DNA from: Humisphaera sp.
GTDB lineage: Bacteria > Planctomycetota > Phycisphaerae > Tepidisphaerales > Tepidisphaeraceae
DNA: 5,660 nucleotides
Direction: 5' to 3'
NCBI GenBank assembly: GCA_025351525.1
Contig: JANXVV010000614.1
Location: 1 to 5,660, forward strand
Within the stretch, counting starts at the first letter, position 1. Every line of letters starts with the position of its first letter. Below are positions 1 through 5,616 of this stretch, piece by piece. A model generated the notes under the pieces. That model saw only the letters and a list, made by a program, of their open reading frames with translations. It searched no databases and was not told the DNA's origin. The position numbers were made by a program, and so were the translations under genes.

Positions 1-285
1 CCACGCCCGCTCCTGCTCGACCTGCTTCTGCCGAAACGCCGGGTCGGGATGCGTGAAATCCGGCGAGCAGCACATCATCGGAATCGACAGACCCCTATCT
101 TCAACCTCGCGACGAATCCCCGGCCATTTGGCGGGGTCGCGCAGGTCGAGAAAGTCCATGTAAAATTCCAGCCCATCCACCTTAAGGGTCGCCGCCAGAT
201 CGATCCACTGGCGCAGGCTCATCTCCCCCGTGACGCACAGCGGATCCATGAACGCCTTCGGAAACGCAGCCAGTTTGGGTCGCAT
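1..285 (-). CDS. Sugar phosphate isomerase/epimerase-like TIM-barrel protein (5' part only)
   Basis: The reading frame is open from an ATG at 285 to the window edge, giving 95 residues; the C-terminal part lies outside. Residues 37-42 (DGLEFY) resemble the first beta strand of the xylose isomerase-like TIM barrel (AP endonuclease 2 superfamily, COG1082), where a Glu often contributes to the metal or substrate site. Residues 74-80 (SPDFTHP), followed by a charged helix (about 83-93), resemble the second strand and helix of planctomycete COG1082 proteins. There is no signal peptide, so it is probably cytoplasmic. The start at 285 is preceded by GGAGA (291-295) at 5 nt spacing; an in-frame ATG at 297 would add only MESF and has a poorer ribosome site. 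It lies 112 bp downstream of the dehydrogenase on the same strand, so the two may act on the same sugar-derived substrate (inference). The substrate cannot be assigned. The family call is fairly sure; isomerase versus epimerase is not. Confidence 0.8.
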   Translation of the reverse strand, partial: MRPKLAAFPKAFMDPLCVTGEMSLRQWIDLAATLKVDGLEFYMDFLDLRDPAKWPGIRREVEDRGLSIPMMCCSPDFTHPDPAFRQKQVEQERAW

Positions 286-308
286 GAAACTCTCCATTCC
301 GTTTCTCG

Positions 309-386
309 TTTTTTAGCGGCTGTGCCAAAGGCACGCGTTCTCTTCCGTGACCCAAAAAAACGCGCCTTCGGCACATCCCCTTAAAA
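309..386. repeat. Family A inverted-repeat element, copy 1 (between SDR and epimerase genes)
   Basis: The left arm (309-339) begins TTTTTTAGCGGCTGTGCC and ends in GGCACGCGTT. The right arm (about 358-386) is its imperfect reverse complement, AACGCGCCTTCGGCACA followed by CCCCTTAAAAA. About 18 bp of A-rich spacer separates them. The left arm also holds a small perfect hairpin, GTGCC-AAA-GGCAC (322-334). A second full copy lies at 5310-5382 and a shortened one at 1375-1401, so this is a dispersed family. It starts 11 bp after the dehydrogenase stop and ends 11 bp before the earliest epimerase start, so it would be transcribed if the two genes share an mRNA. The T-run precedes and the A-run follows the stem on either strand, which argues against an intrinsic terminator. 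No flanking duplication is visible. Confidence 0.75.
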
Positions 387-397
387 ACATCCCTGAA

Positions 398-1174
398 TCA
401 GACGGCTTCCTTCGTCGGATTCCTTCCAATGATCGGAAACTGCTCCAATTCCATCACCGTGCCGGAGATGATCTGGCTTTCGTCGCTCATCCAATAGACC
501 GCCGCCGCCGCCACTTCATCGGGCCGAAGGATTCGACCTGCCGGAGCGAGCGCCTTGGGCAACCGTGCATGCCAATCGGCGGGCTTGCCGAGCGATCGCT
601 GCATTTTGTCTTCGTTGGCGGACAGCACCCAGCCGAGATTCATCTGATTGACGCGGACGCCGTCGACCCCGTGGGCATCCGCAAGATTGCGCGTCATCGT
701 CATCAGCGCGCCCTTGGAAACGCTGTAGGCCAGCAAGTTCGATTCGCCGGTATAGACGTTGACCGATCCGATATTCAGCACCGCCCCTTGCGATTTTTTC
801 AGGTGAGGGAACGCGGCTTGAATCAGCAGCATCGGCGCGCGGACGTTGATCGCCATCGTCCGGTCGAAGAGGGCAGCATCCGTGTTAAACAGGTTCGACC
901 TGGGAATGGTCGCGGCGTTGTTCACCAGCCCGTCGAGCCGTCCGAAATGGTCGACCGCAAAACCGATCAATTGAGCGGCGGCATCGGCGTCGGCAAGGTC
1001 ATTGATGAACAGGGCCGCGCGATCTCCCAGGCTGTCGACCACCGCCTCACCGGCGGCGCGATCCAAACCGTGAACGATCACCCGCGCGCCCTCGGCCACA
1101 AATCGCCGTGCCATCGCTTCACCGATCCCCGTGGCGCTGCCGGTGATCAAAATGTTTTTGTCCTTCAGCCTCAT
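398..1174 (-). CDS. Short-chain dehydrogenase/reductase (SDR), classical type
   Basis: This is an NAD(P)-dependent oxidoreductase of 258 residues, the usual classical SDR length of about 250. The N-terminal Rossmann fold has the cofactor motif TGSATGIG (11-18). NNAA follows at 85-88, where NNAG is usual. The catalytic set appears complete: N110, S137, Y150 and K154 (YSVSK). The segment after the active site reads NLGWVLS (179-185) in place of the common PG-x-x-x-T, and the tail is EQFPIIGRNP (244-253). There is no signal peptide or membrane segment, so it should be cytoplasmic. The ATG at 1174 is chosen because GGAG (1181-1184) sits 6 nt upstream; an in-frame ATG at 1186 would add only MEHS and overlap that site. 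The neighbouring isomerase/epimerase suggests a sugar, sugar acid or polyol substrate, but this is inference. Names such as 3-oxoacyl-ACP reductase or glucose dehydrogenase, often attached to such proteins, are not supported here. Confidence 0.93.
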   Translation of the reverse strand: MRLKDKNILITGSATGIGEAMARRFVAEGARVIVHGLDRAAGEAVVDSLGDRAALFINDLADADAAAQLIGFAVDHFGRLDGLVNNAATIPRSNLFNTDAALFDRTMAINVRAPMLLIQAAFPHLKKSQGAVLNIGSVNVYTGESNLLAYSVSKGALMTMTRNLADAHGVDGVRVNQMNLGWVLSANEDKMQRSLGKPADWHARLPKALAPAGRILRPDEVAAAAVYWMSDESQIISGTVMELEQFPIIGRNPTKEAV

Positions 1175-1180
1175 CGAATG

Positions 1181-1184
1181 CTCC
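1181..1184 (-). promoter_or_regulatory. Shine-Dalgarno site of the SDR gene
   Basis: The minus strand reads GGAG-CATTCG-ATG, a 6-nt spacing to the ATG at 1174. The site overlaps the alternative ATG at 1186, so it decides in favour of the shorter protein starting MRLKDK. Confidence 0.6.
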
Positions 1185-1216
1185 ATCGTACTGTGTCGAT
1201 CTTGTCAGCCCGGATG

Positions 1217-1363
1217 ATTCACCACGAAAACACAAAGAATTCTTTCAGGCGGAACGACCTGCAGCGGATTTTACAGCAATAATCGGAACGCATGGTACGC
1301 GCGTCGACAACTAATAAATCTTTGTATTCCTTCGTGTTTTCGTGACTTCGTGGTTTATCTGAA
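1217..1363. repeat. Family B 'CCACGAA' inverted repeat
   Basis: The left arm (about 1217-1248) contains ACCACGAAAACACAAAGAAT. The right arm (about 1317-1363), read on the minus strand, gives AACCACGAAGTCACGAAAAC and then ACGAAGGAATACAAAG. The arms match imperfectly, with an extra 8-nt CACGAA-type unit in the right arm, and are separated by about 70 bp of unrelated sequence. Runs of CCACGAA/CACGAA units between genes are familiar to me from planctomycete and related genomes (recalled, not looked up). It fills most of the 270-bp gap between the DUF1501 and dehydrogenase genes. I see no coding function and no terminator-like T-tract. Confidence 0.55.
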
Positions 1364-1374
1364 TTTTTCAAATC

Positions 1375-1401
1375 AGCGGCTGCGCCAGAAGCACAGCCGC
1401 T
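1375..1401. repeat. Family A short palindrome (apparent internal-deletion copy)
   Basis: A perfect 8-bp stem, AGCGGCTG (1375-1382) and CAGCCGCT (1394-1401), surrounds an 11-nt loop. It is flanked by TTTTT a few bases to the left and AAAAAAA directly to the right. The outer ends match the outer ends of the full family A elements at 309-386 and 5310-5382: AGCGGCTGnGCCAnAAG on the left, GCACAGCCGCTAAAAAA on the right. The middle is missing. It lies 44 bp beyond the stop of the DUF1501 gene. It could fold in RNA, but no U-tract follows it on either strand, so it is not a standard intrinsic terminator. Confidence 0.65.
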
Positions 1402-1444
1402 AAAAAAAGAGGATACTTGCAGTGCCGCTATTTTTCGACGGGGC

Positions 1445-2887
1445 TCACGCGAGAATTTTTTTCACGACGTTTCCCCGCACATCGGTCAATCGAAAATCCC
1501 GCCCCTGGGATTTGAACGTCAGCTTCGTATGTTCCAGACCGAGCAGATGAAGAATCGTCGCGTGAAGATCGTGAACATGCACCGGGTCTTCGATCGGGGA
1601 GAAGCCCAGTTCATCGGTCTGCCCGACGCTCTGCCCGGCCTTCACCCCGCCGCCCGCCATCCAGACGGTTGCGCAATCGATGTGGTGATTGCGGCCGGTC
1701 GACTCGCGATTCTCGCCCATCGGGGTGCGACCGAATTCACCTCCCCAGATGACCAGCGTGTCTTCCAAAAGACCGCGCTGCTTGAGGTCTTTGATCAACG
1801 CCGCACATCCCTGGTCGACTTCACGGCAGACCTTGTCGAACGCACCTTCCAGATTTTCACCGGGGCCGCCATGACTGTCCCAATTCGTGTGGTAAAGCTG
1901 CACGAACCGCACCCCGCGCTCGACCAGCCGACGGGCCAGCAGGCAGTTGTTGGCGAACGACGGCTTGCCCGGGTCGGCCCCGTACATCGCCATCGTCTCC
2001 TTCGTCTCACCGCTCAGATCGATCAGTTCCGGCGCGCTGCTCTGCATGCGGTAAGCCATCTCGTAGGCGCTGATCCGGGTCGAAATTTCAGGGTCGCCGG
2101 TTTCTACGAGGCGCTGGAGATTGAGTTCGCGCACGGCATCGATTGTCTCGCGCTGCCGTTGCGGATTGATCCCCTGCGGGCTGGCGATGTCGACAATCGG
2201 ATCGCCGCTGGCCCGTAGCGGAACGCCCTGATACTGGCTGGGAAGAAATCCACTGCCCCACAAAGCCGAACCGCCGCGCGGCCCGCGCGGGCCCGATTGC
2301 AGCACGAGAAAACCCGGCAGATCCTGCGACTCGCTGCCGATGCCATATGTCACCCATGCTCCCATGCTCGGGCGGCCAAACTGACCGGAGCCGGTGTTCA
2401 TAAACAGCTTGGCTGGTGCGTGATTAAATACTTCCGTCGCCACGGTATGCACGAGTGTGATGTCATCGACAATGCCGGCGGTGTAGGGAAACATCTCCGA
2501 AACCCATGCGCCGCTCTTGCCATGCCGTGCGAACTTTCGACGTGAGCCGAGCAGCGTCGATTTATTTTTGAACGAGGTGTCCATGAACGCGAACCGCTTG
2601 CCTTCGAGATATGAATCGGGAATGGGCTTTCCGTTGAGCTCAACCAGCTTGGGCTTGTGGTCGAACAACTCCAGTTGGCTGGGACCACCAGCCATGAACA
2701 GGTAGATGACATTTTTGGCCTTGGCGGGGAAATGCGTGGGCTTGGGAGCCATCGGATTGATTAAGGCGGAGGGCGAGGCGCTGCTGGATTCACCGAGCAA
2801 CGAGGCCAGCGCGATCGAACCGATTCCCAGGCCGCATTGGCTGAACAGGTGTCGGCGGGTGAGTTGGCGAAGCGCTTCTGGATTCAT
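1445..2887 (-). CDS. DUF1501 family protein with twin-arginine signal
   Basis: This 480-residue protein of the DUF1501 family has an alkaline phosphatase/sulfatase-like fold and no settled biochemical role. TRRHLF (10-15, twin Arg at 11-12) precedes a mildly hydrophobic stretch (about 19-31), a Tat-type signal usual for planctomycete DUF1501 proteins, so it is probably exported folded. Family landmarks, in order, are GGPSQLELFDHKP (67-79), NHAPAKLFMNTG (155-166), GRPSMGAWVTYG (171-182), GPRGPRGG (199-206), WDSHGGPGENL (336-346), WGGEFGRTP (381-389), GRNHH (398-402) and HVHDLHATILHLLGL (437-451). The conserved His and Asp residues could bind metal. The protein looks complete. The start is placed at 2887, with GAGA (2895-2898) 7 nt upstream. 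An in-frame ATG at 2971 would add 28 residues, most of them translated from the repeat at 2920-2946, so it is rejected. It follows the PSCyt/DUF1549/DUF1553 gene by 167 bp, the recurrent planctomycete pairing, and the two are probably functional partners. Confidence 0.95.
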   Translation of the reverse strand: MNPEALRQLTRRHLFSQCGLGIGSIALASLLGESSSASPSALINPMAPKPTHFPAKAKNVIYLFMAGGPSQLELFDHKPKLVELNGKPIPDSYLEGKRFAFMDTSFKNKSTLLGSRRKFARHGKSGAWVSEMFPYTAGIVDDITLVHTVATEVFNHAPAKLFMNTGSGQFGRPSMGAWVTYGIGSESQDLPGFLVLQSGPRGPRGGSALWGSGFLPSQYQGVPLRASGDPIVDIASPQGINPQRQRETIDAVRELNLQRLVETGDPEISTRISAYEMAYRMQSSAPELIDLSGETKETMAMYGADPGKPSFANNCLLARRLVERGVRFVQLYHTNWDSHGGPGENLEGAFDKVCREVDQGCAALIKDLKQRGLLEDTLVIWGGEFGRTPMGENRESTGRNHHIDCATVWMAGGGVKAGQSVGQTDELGFSPIEDPVHVHDLHATILHLLGLEHTKLTFKSQGRDFRLTDVRGNVVKKILA

Positions 2888-2919
2888 CTTGAAATCTCGA
2901 ATAATCCACTGCTTAACGC

Positions 2920-3021
2920 GGCACGGGCTTCCAGCCCGTGTTAGCGGGCCTCTACGAAAAAAACCGTGCAAAACAATTTTTCATCTGCTTACATCGCTAA
3001 CACGGGCTGGAAGCCCGTGCC
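2920..3021. repeat. Family C REP-like doublet, perfect 27-bp inverted repeat
   Basis: Arms at 2920-2946 and 2995-3021 are perfect reverse complements over 27 bp, separated by 48 bp. Each arm contains its own palindrome, CACGGGCT-TCC-AGCCCGTG (2922-2940 in the left arm), followed towards the inside by TTAGCG. Two inverted palindromic units around a short spacer are the layout of bacterial REP doublets (BIMEs), which RAYT transposases (REP-associated tyrosine transposases) spread in other bacteria. No RAYT gene is present here. It sits in the 167-bp gap between the PSCyt and DUF1501 genes. In a joint transcript it could form either two small hairpins or one long one. No T-tract follows, so termination is not indicated, but mRNA stabilisation or attenuation is possible (inference). 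Confidence 0.85.
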
Positions 3022-3054
3022 ACAGTGAGGCTCACAGAAGAAAATTTCGGAACC

Positions 3055-5283
3055 TTATTCCCTCGTGATGGCTTCATCGACATTTAACATCACGCGGGAG
3101 ACCATTACCCAGGCGGCTAACTCTGCTTCGGCGATGTTTAGCGATGACGTTTCACCGATCAAGGACTTGGCTTCCTGCGGTGAATTCTTAAATTCCACTC
3201 GCTCTTTTTCCAACACGTTCCGTATCACCTTCAACTCCTCCGCAGCAAGTTTGCGACTGGTGCAAAGCCGAAAACCATATTCAATCCGACCCGCGTCTTC
3301 CAATGGCCCTTCCCGCAGAATGCGCTGCGCGAAGCTCTGCGCACATTCCACGAAAGCCGTGTCGTTCAACAGAGTCAAAGCTTGCAATGGTGTATTTGAC
3401 CGATTGCGGCGGGTGCAGGTTTGGGTGGCATCGGGCGCATCGAATGACGTCAGCATGGGGTGCGGCGTCAGTCGCCATACCCATGTGTAAAGCCCACGGC
3501 GATATCGGTCGGCTCCCTCGCTCACTTTCCAAACTCGCTTGATCTGGCCGACGAACACACCTGGCGGTTGCGATGGAAAAACACTCGGGCCACCGATCTT
3601 GTCGGAAAATAGTCCACTAGCCACCAACTCCGCATCGCGCACCACTTCGGCATCCAACCGTACGCGCGACTGGCGCGCCAACAGGCGATTGTTCGGATCT
3701 TTTTCCTGCAGGGCGGGTGAGATGCGGGACGACTGCCGATATGTGGCCGAAGTCACGATGAGACGGTGCATCGCCTTCAGGCTCCACTTCCGATCGATCA
3801 ATTCGGTGGCCAACCAATCCAGCAATTCCGGATGGGTCGGCTTGCTGCCCTGGGTGCCGAAATCATTTTCCGTTTCGACCAGTCCTCTGCCGAAATACTG
3901 AAGCCATAATCGATTGACCTGAACGCGGGCCGTCAGCGGATTGGTAGGATCGACGATCCATTTCGCCAGATCGAGGCGGGTCGGTTGGTCTACGTTTAGC
4001 GGAGGCAAAATCGCCGGCGTTCCCGGAGTCACCAAATCGGCATGGCGCGTGAAATCGCCCTTGATGAAAATGAAGCTCTCCCTCGGGGTTTTCCGCTCGG
4101 CCATCACCAAAGTCGTCACGCCCTCCGATTCCACTTTCAAACCCGCTTTTTCGGATTTCTTCCGAAGGTGCCCGGCATTCGGCAGCTTCAATTTCGGCTC
4201 TTCGCAATTGTTGAAGAACGCGAACAACCGGTAATACTCGCGCTGCGAAATCGGGTCGAATTTATGATTATGGCACTGCGCACATCCGACCGTCAGCCCC
4301 AGAAAAACCGAACCGGTGGTGCCGACCCGGTCGACAATCGACTCGATACGGAACTGTTCCGGATCGATTCCGCCTTCTTCATTGATCTGCGTGTTGCGGT
4401 GGAATCCAGTGGCGACCTGCTGATCGATCGTCGCGTTCGGCAGCATATCGCCGGCGAGTTGCTCGACCGTGAACTGGTCGAACGGCATATCCTGATTGAG
4501 CGCGCCGATCACCCAGTCGCGATACGGCCAGATCGAGCGCGGGTTGTCCTGGCTGTACCCGTTGGAGTCGGCGTAGCGGGCACCGTCCAGCCAGTGACGC
4601 GCCCAACGCTCCCCATAATGCGGGCTCGCCAGCAGCCGATCGACCGCCTTTTCATAGGCGTTCGCGGATGAATCGGCCAAAAAATCATCCAGCTCGCGGG
4701 GAGACGGCGGCAGGCCGACCAAGTCGAGGCCGACCCGCCGAAGCAATGTTTCCCTGGCGGCTTCCGACGATGGCTGCATCCCTTCCGACTCGAGCTTCGC
4801 CAACACAAACGCATCGATCGGATTGCGAACCCACGCCTCATTTTTCACCGCCGGTTTTGATAAACGAAGCGGTGGAACGAACGACCAGTGCTTTGCCACG
4901 GCGATTGCCGCGCCACCCTCGGGCCATTTCGCCCCCTCATCAATCCAGCGCGAGACCAACGCGATTTGATCATTGGGCAGCGGGTCTTTTTTGAGCGGCA
5001 TCGGGTCTTCATCCCCCTTGCCGCGCAGACGTTCGACGAGCAGGCTTTTTTCTCCCTTGCCGATGAGCATCGACTTTCCCGAAGTGCCGCCGTCCATCGC
5101 CAGTTGCTTCACATCGAGCCGCAAGCCCCCCTTCTGCTTATCCGCGCCATGGCAGGACACGCATTGATCGGCGAACAGTGGCCGAATCTGCTTCTCGAAG
5201 TCCACTGGGACGTCCGCCGCCTGTACGGACAGGCCTGCCGCAGCGATCAGCAAACCATAAATCCATTGCAGTGATCGATGCAT
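3055..5283 (-). CDS. Secreted PSCyt1 / DUF1549 (PSCyt2) / DUF1553 (PSD1) cytochrome-type protein
   Basis: This 742-residue protein has the planctomycete-type architecture. A Sec signal peptide (1 to about 23, hydrophobic core 8-20, likely cleavage near VQA-AD) is followed by a PSCyt1 cytochrome-c-like domain (about 28-120) with heme motif CVSCH (41-45). The DUF1549/PSCyt2 domain (about 152-360) has ERWARHWLDGARYAD (225-239), NEEGGIDPEQFR (301-312) and a second heme-type motif CAQCHNHKFDP (334-344). The DUF1553/PSD1 domain (about 435-735) has NPLTARVQVNRLW (448-460), FGTQGSKPTHPELLDWLA (475-492), RRNRSNTPLQALTLLND (625-641) and a closing LNVDEAITRE (733-742). Heme attachment would need the extracytoplasmic cytochrome c maturation system. 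No LamG or other sugar-binding insert is seen, and the linker between the two large domains is short (about 361-405). The start at 5283 has GAGGT (5292-5296) 8 nt upstream; a TTG at 5298 overlaps that site and is less likely. It is intact and heads the row with the DUF1501 gene. A redox or glycan-related role is often suggested but unproven. Confidence 0.95.
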   Translation of the reverse strand: MHRSLQWIYGLLIAAAGLSVQAADVPVDFEKQIRPLFADQCVSCHGADKQKGGLRLDVKQLAMDGGTSGKSMLIGKGEKSLLVERLRGKGDEDPMPLKKDPLPNDQIALVSRWIDEGAKWPEGGAAIAVAKHWSFVPPLRLSKPAVKNEAWVRNPIDAFVLAKLESEGMQPSSEAARETLLRRVGLDLVGLPPSPRELDDFLADSSANAYEKAVDRLLASPHYGERWARHWLDGARYADSNGYSQDNPRSIWPYRDWVIGALNQDMPFDQFTVEQLAGDMLPNATIDQQVATGFHRNTQINEEGGIDPEQFRIESIVDRVGTTGSVFLGLTVGCAQCHNHKFDPISQREYYRLFAFFNNCEEPKLKLPNAGHLRKKSEKAGLKVESEGVTTLVMAERKTPRESFIFIKGDFTRHADLVTPGTPAILPPLNVDQPTRLDLAKWIVDPTNPLTARVQVNRLWLQYFGRGLVETENDFGTQGSKPTHPELLDWLATELIDRKWSLKAMHRLIVTSATYRQSSRISPALQEKDPNNRLLARQSRVRLDAEVVRDAELVASGLFSDKIGGPSVFPSQPPGVFVGQIKRVWKVSEGADRYRRGLYTWVWRLTPHPMLTSFDAPDATQTCTRRNRSNTPLQALTLLNDTAFVECAQSFAQRILREGPLEDAGRIEYGFRLCTSRKLAAEELKVIRNVLEKERVEFKNSPQEAKSLIGETSSLNIAEAELAAWVMVSRVMLNVDEAITRE

Positions 5284-5291
5284 TCGTGCGG

Positions 5292-5296
5292 ACCTC
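5292..5296 (-). promoter_or_regulatory. Shine-Dalgarno site of the PSCyt/DUF1549/DUF1553 gene
   Basis: The minus strand reads GAGGT, 8 nt and then ATG at 5283. The site overlaps the TTG at 5298 that would give a 5-residue longer protein, so it supports the ATG start and a signal peptide beginning MHRSLQW. Confidence 0.6.
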
Positions 5297-5309
5297 AAAA
5301 CTCGCGGGC

Positions 5310-5382
5310 TTTTTCGCGGATTTGCCAGAGGTGCGCGCTTTTTAAACCGAAAAACGCGTGCTTCGGCACAGCCGCTAAAAAA
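5310..5382. repeat. Family A inverted-repeat element, copy 2 (leader of the PSCyt gene)
   Basis: The right arm (5351-5382) reads AACGCGTGCTTCGGCACA and then GCCGCTAAAAAA; its reverse complement is nearly the left arm of the copy at 309-386. The left arm here (5310-5343) is more diverged: TTTTTCGCGGATTTGCCAGA followed by GGTGCGCGCTTTTT. The spacer is only a few bases. The element ends 27 bp upstream of the PSCyt start, just before its ribosome site, so it would lie in the 5' untranslated RNA if transcription starts further upstream. A fold there could affect translation (inference). Confidence 0.7.
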
Positions 5383-5549
5383 TTCAAGGACTCACGATAC
5401 AAGCATTCCTCCGGAAAGTGACATCTGTTAATGTAATAGTATCCGATCCACTGAAAGTTGCAGAAGGATTTTCTCGAAACATGCTCCTAACATTTGCTGC
5501 GATTGAATTGAAGAAGGTTCCGTCAATTTAAATTGGATGCTTTGAATAA
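5383..5549. other. Gene-free, AT-richer leader; probable promoter region of the minus-strand genes
   Basis: This stretch is visibly richer in A and T than the genes and has no plausible gene. The whole gene-free region is 5284-5660, and the rest of it is the repeats at 5310-5382 and 5550-5616 plus 44 bp to the edge. It is the natural place for the promoter of the PSCyt gene. Weak matches on the minus strand exist: TTGACG at 5521-5526 without a good -10 partner, and an A/T-rich ATACTATTACATTAA around 5429-5443 without a good -35. I cannot name a promoter or operator with confidence. GGAGG at 5408-5412 is a strong ribosome-site match but leads to no convincing gene. Confidence 0.35.
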
Positions 5550-5616
5550 GGTGGCATGGGCGTCTCGCCCATGCATTTCTTCGTCCAAAAAGCATGGGCG
5601 AGACGCCCATGCCACC
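5550..5616. repeat. Family D REP-like doublet, perfect 25-bp inverted repeat
   Basis: Arms at 5550-5574 and 5592-5616 are perfect reverse complements over 25 bp around a 17-bp spacer. Each arm is itself palindromic, GCATGGGCG-TCT-CGCCCATGC (5554-5574 in the left arm), with GGTG at its outer foot. It has the same layout as the family C element at 2920-3021 (9-bp versus 8-bp stem, 3-nt apex) but an unrelated sequence. A tetranucleotide at the foot of the hairpin is a feature of RAYT-mobilised REPs in other bacteria; whether GGTG plays that part here is inference. An open frame of 60 codons starting inside it is not a gene. Confidence 0.85.

Noticed and set aside
347..1282. Long plus-strand open frame of 311 codons opposite the dehydrogenase
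   Set aside because: It is the antisense shadow of a clear SDR gene in GC-rich sequence. The protein is Arg/His-rich with no recognisable domain.
1375..1401. Intrinsic terminator for the DUF1501 gene
   Set aside because: The hairpin is good, but the T-run precedes it and no T-run follows it on the minus strand. Its match to family A explains it better.
1529..2218. Plus-strand open frame of 229 codons opposite the DUF1501 gene
   Set aside because: It is an antisense shadow of a well-supported gene, with no recognisable motif and no ribosome site seen.
2920..3021. CRISPR-like repeat-spacer unit
   Set aside because: There are only two units, in inverted rather than direct orientation, with one spacer and no cas gene. 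The REP-doublet reading fits better.
5295..5402. Minus-strand 35-codon open frame starting at TTG 5402, 5 nt after a strong GGAGG site (5408-5412), ending at the PSCyt ribosome site
   Set aside because: Most of it is translated from the family A repeat, the start is TTG, and the composition is not protein-like. A leader peptide cannot be excluded, but there is no support beyond the ribosome-site match.
5428..5610. Minus-strand open frame of 60 codons at the right end
   Set aside because: Its first third is the family D palindrome in translation, it has no ribosome site of note, and the remainder resembles no family I know.
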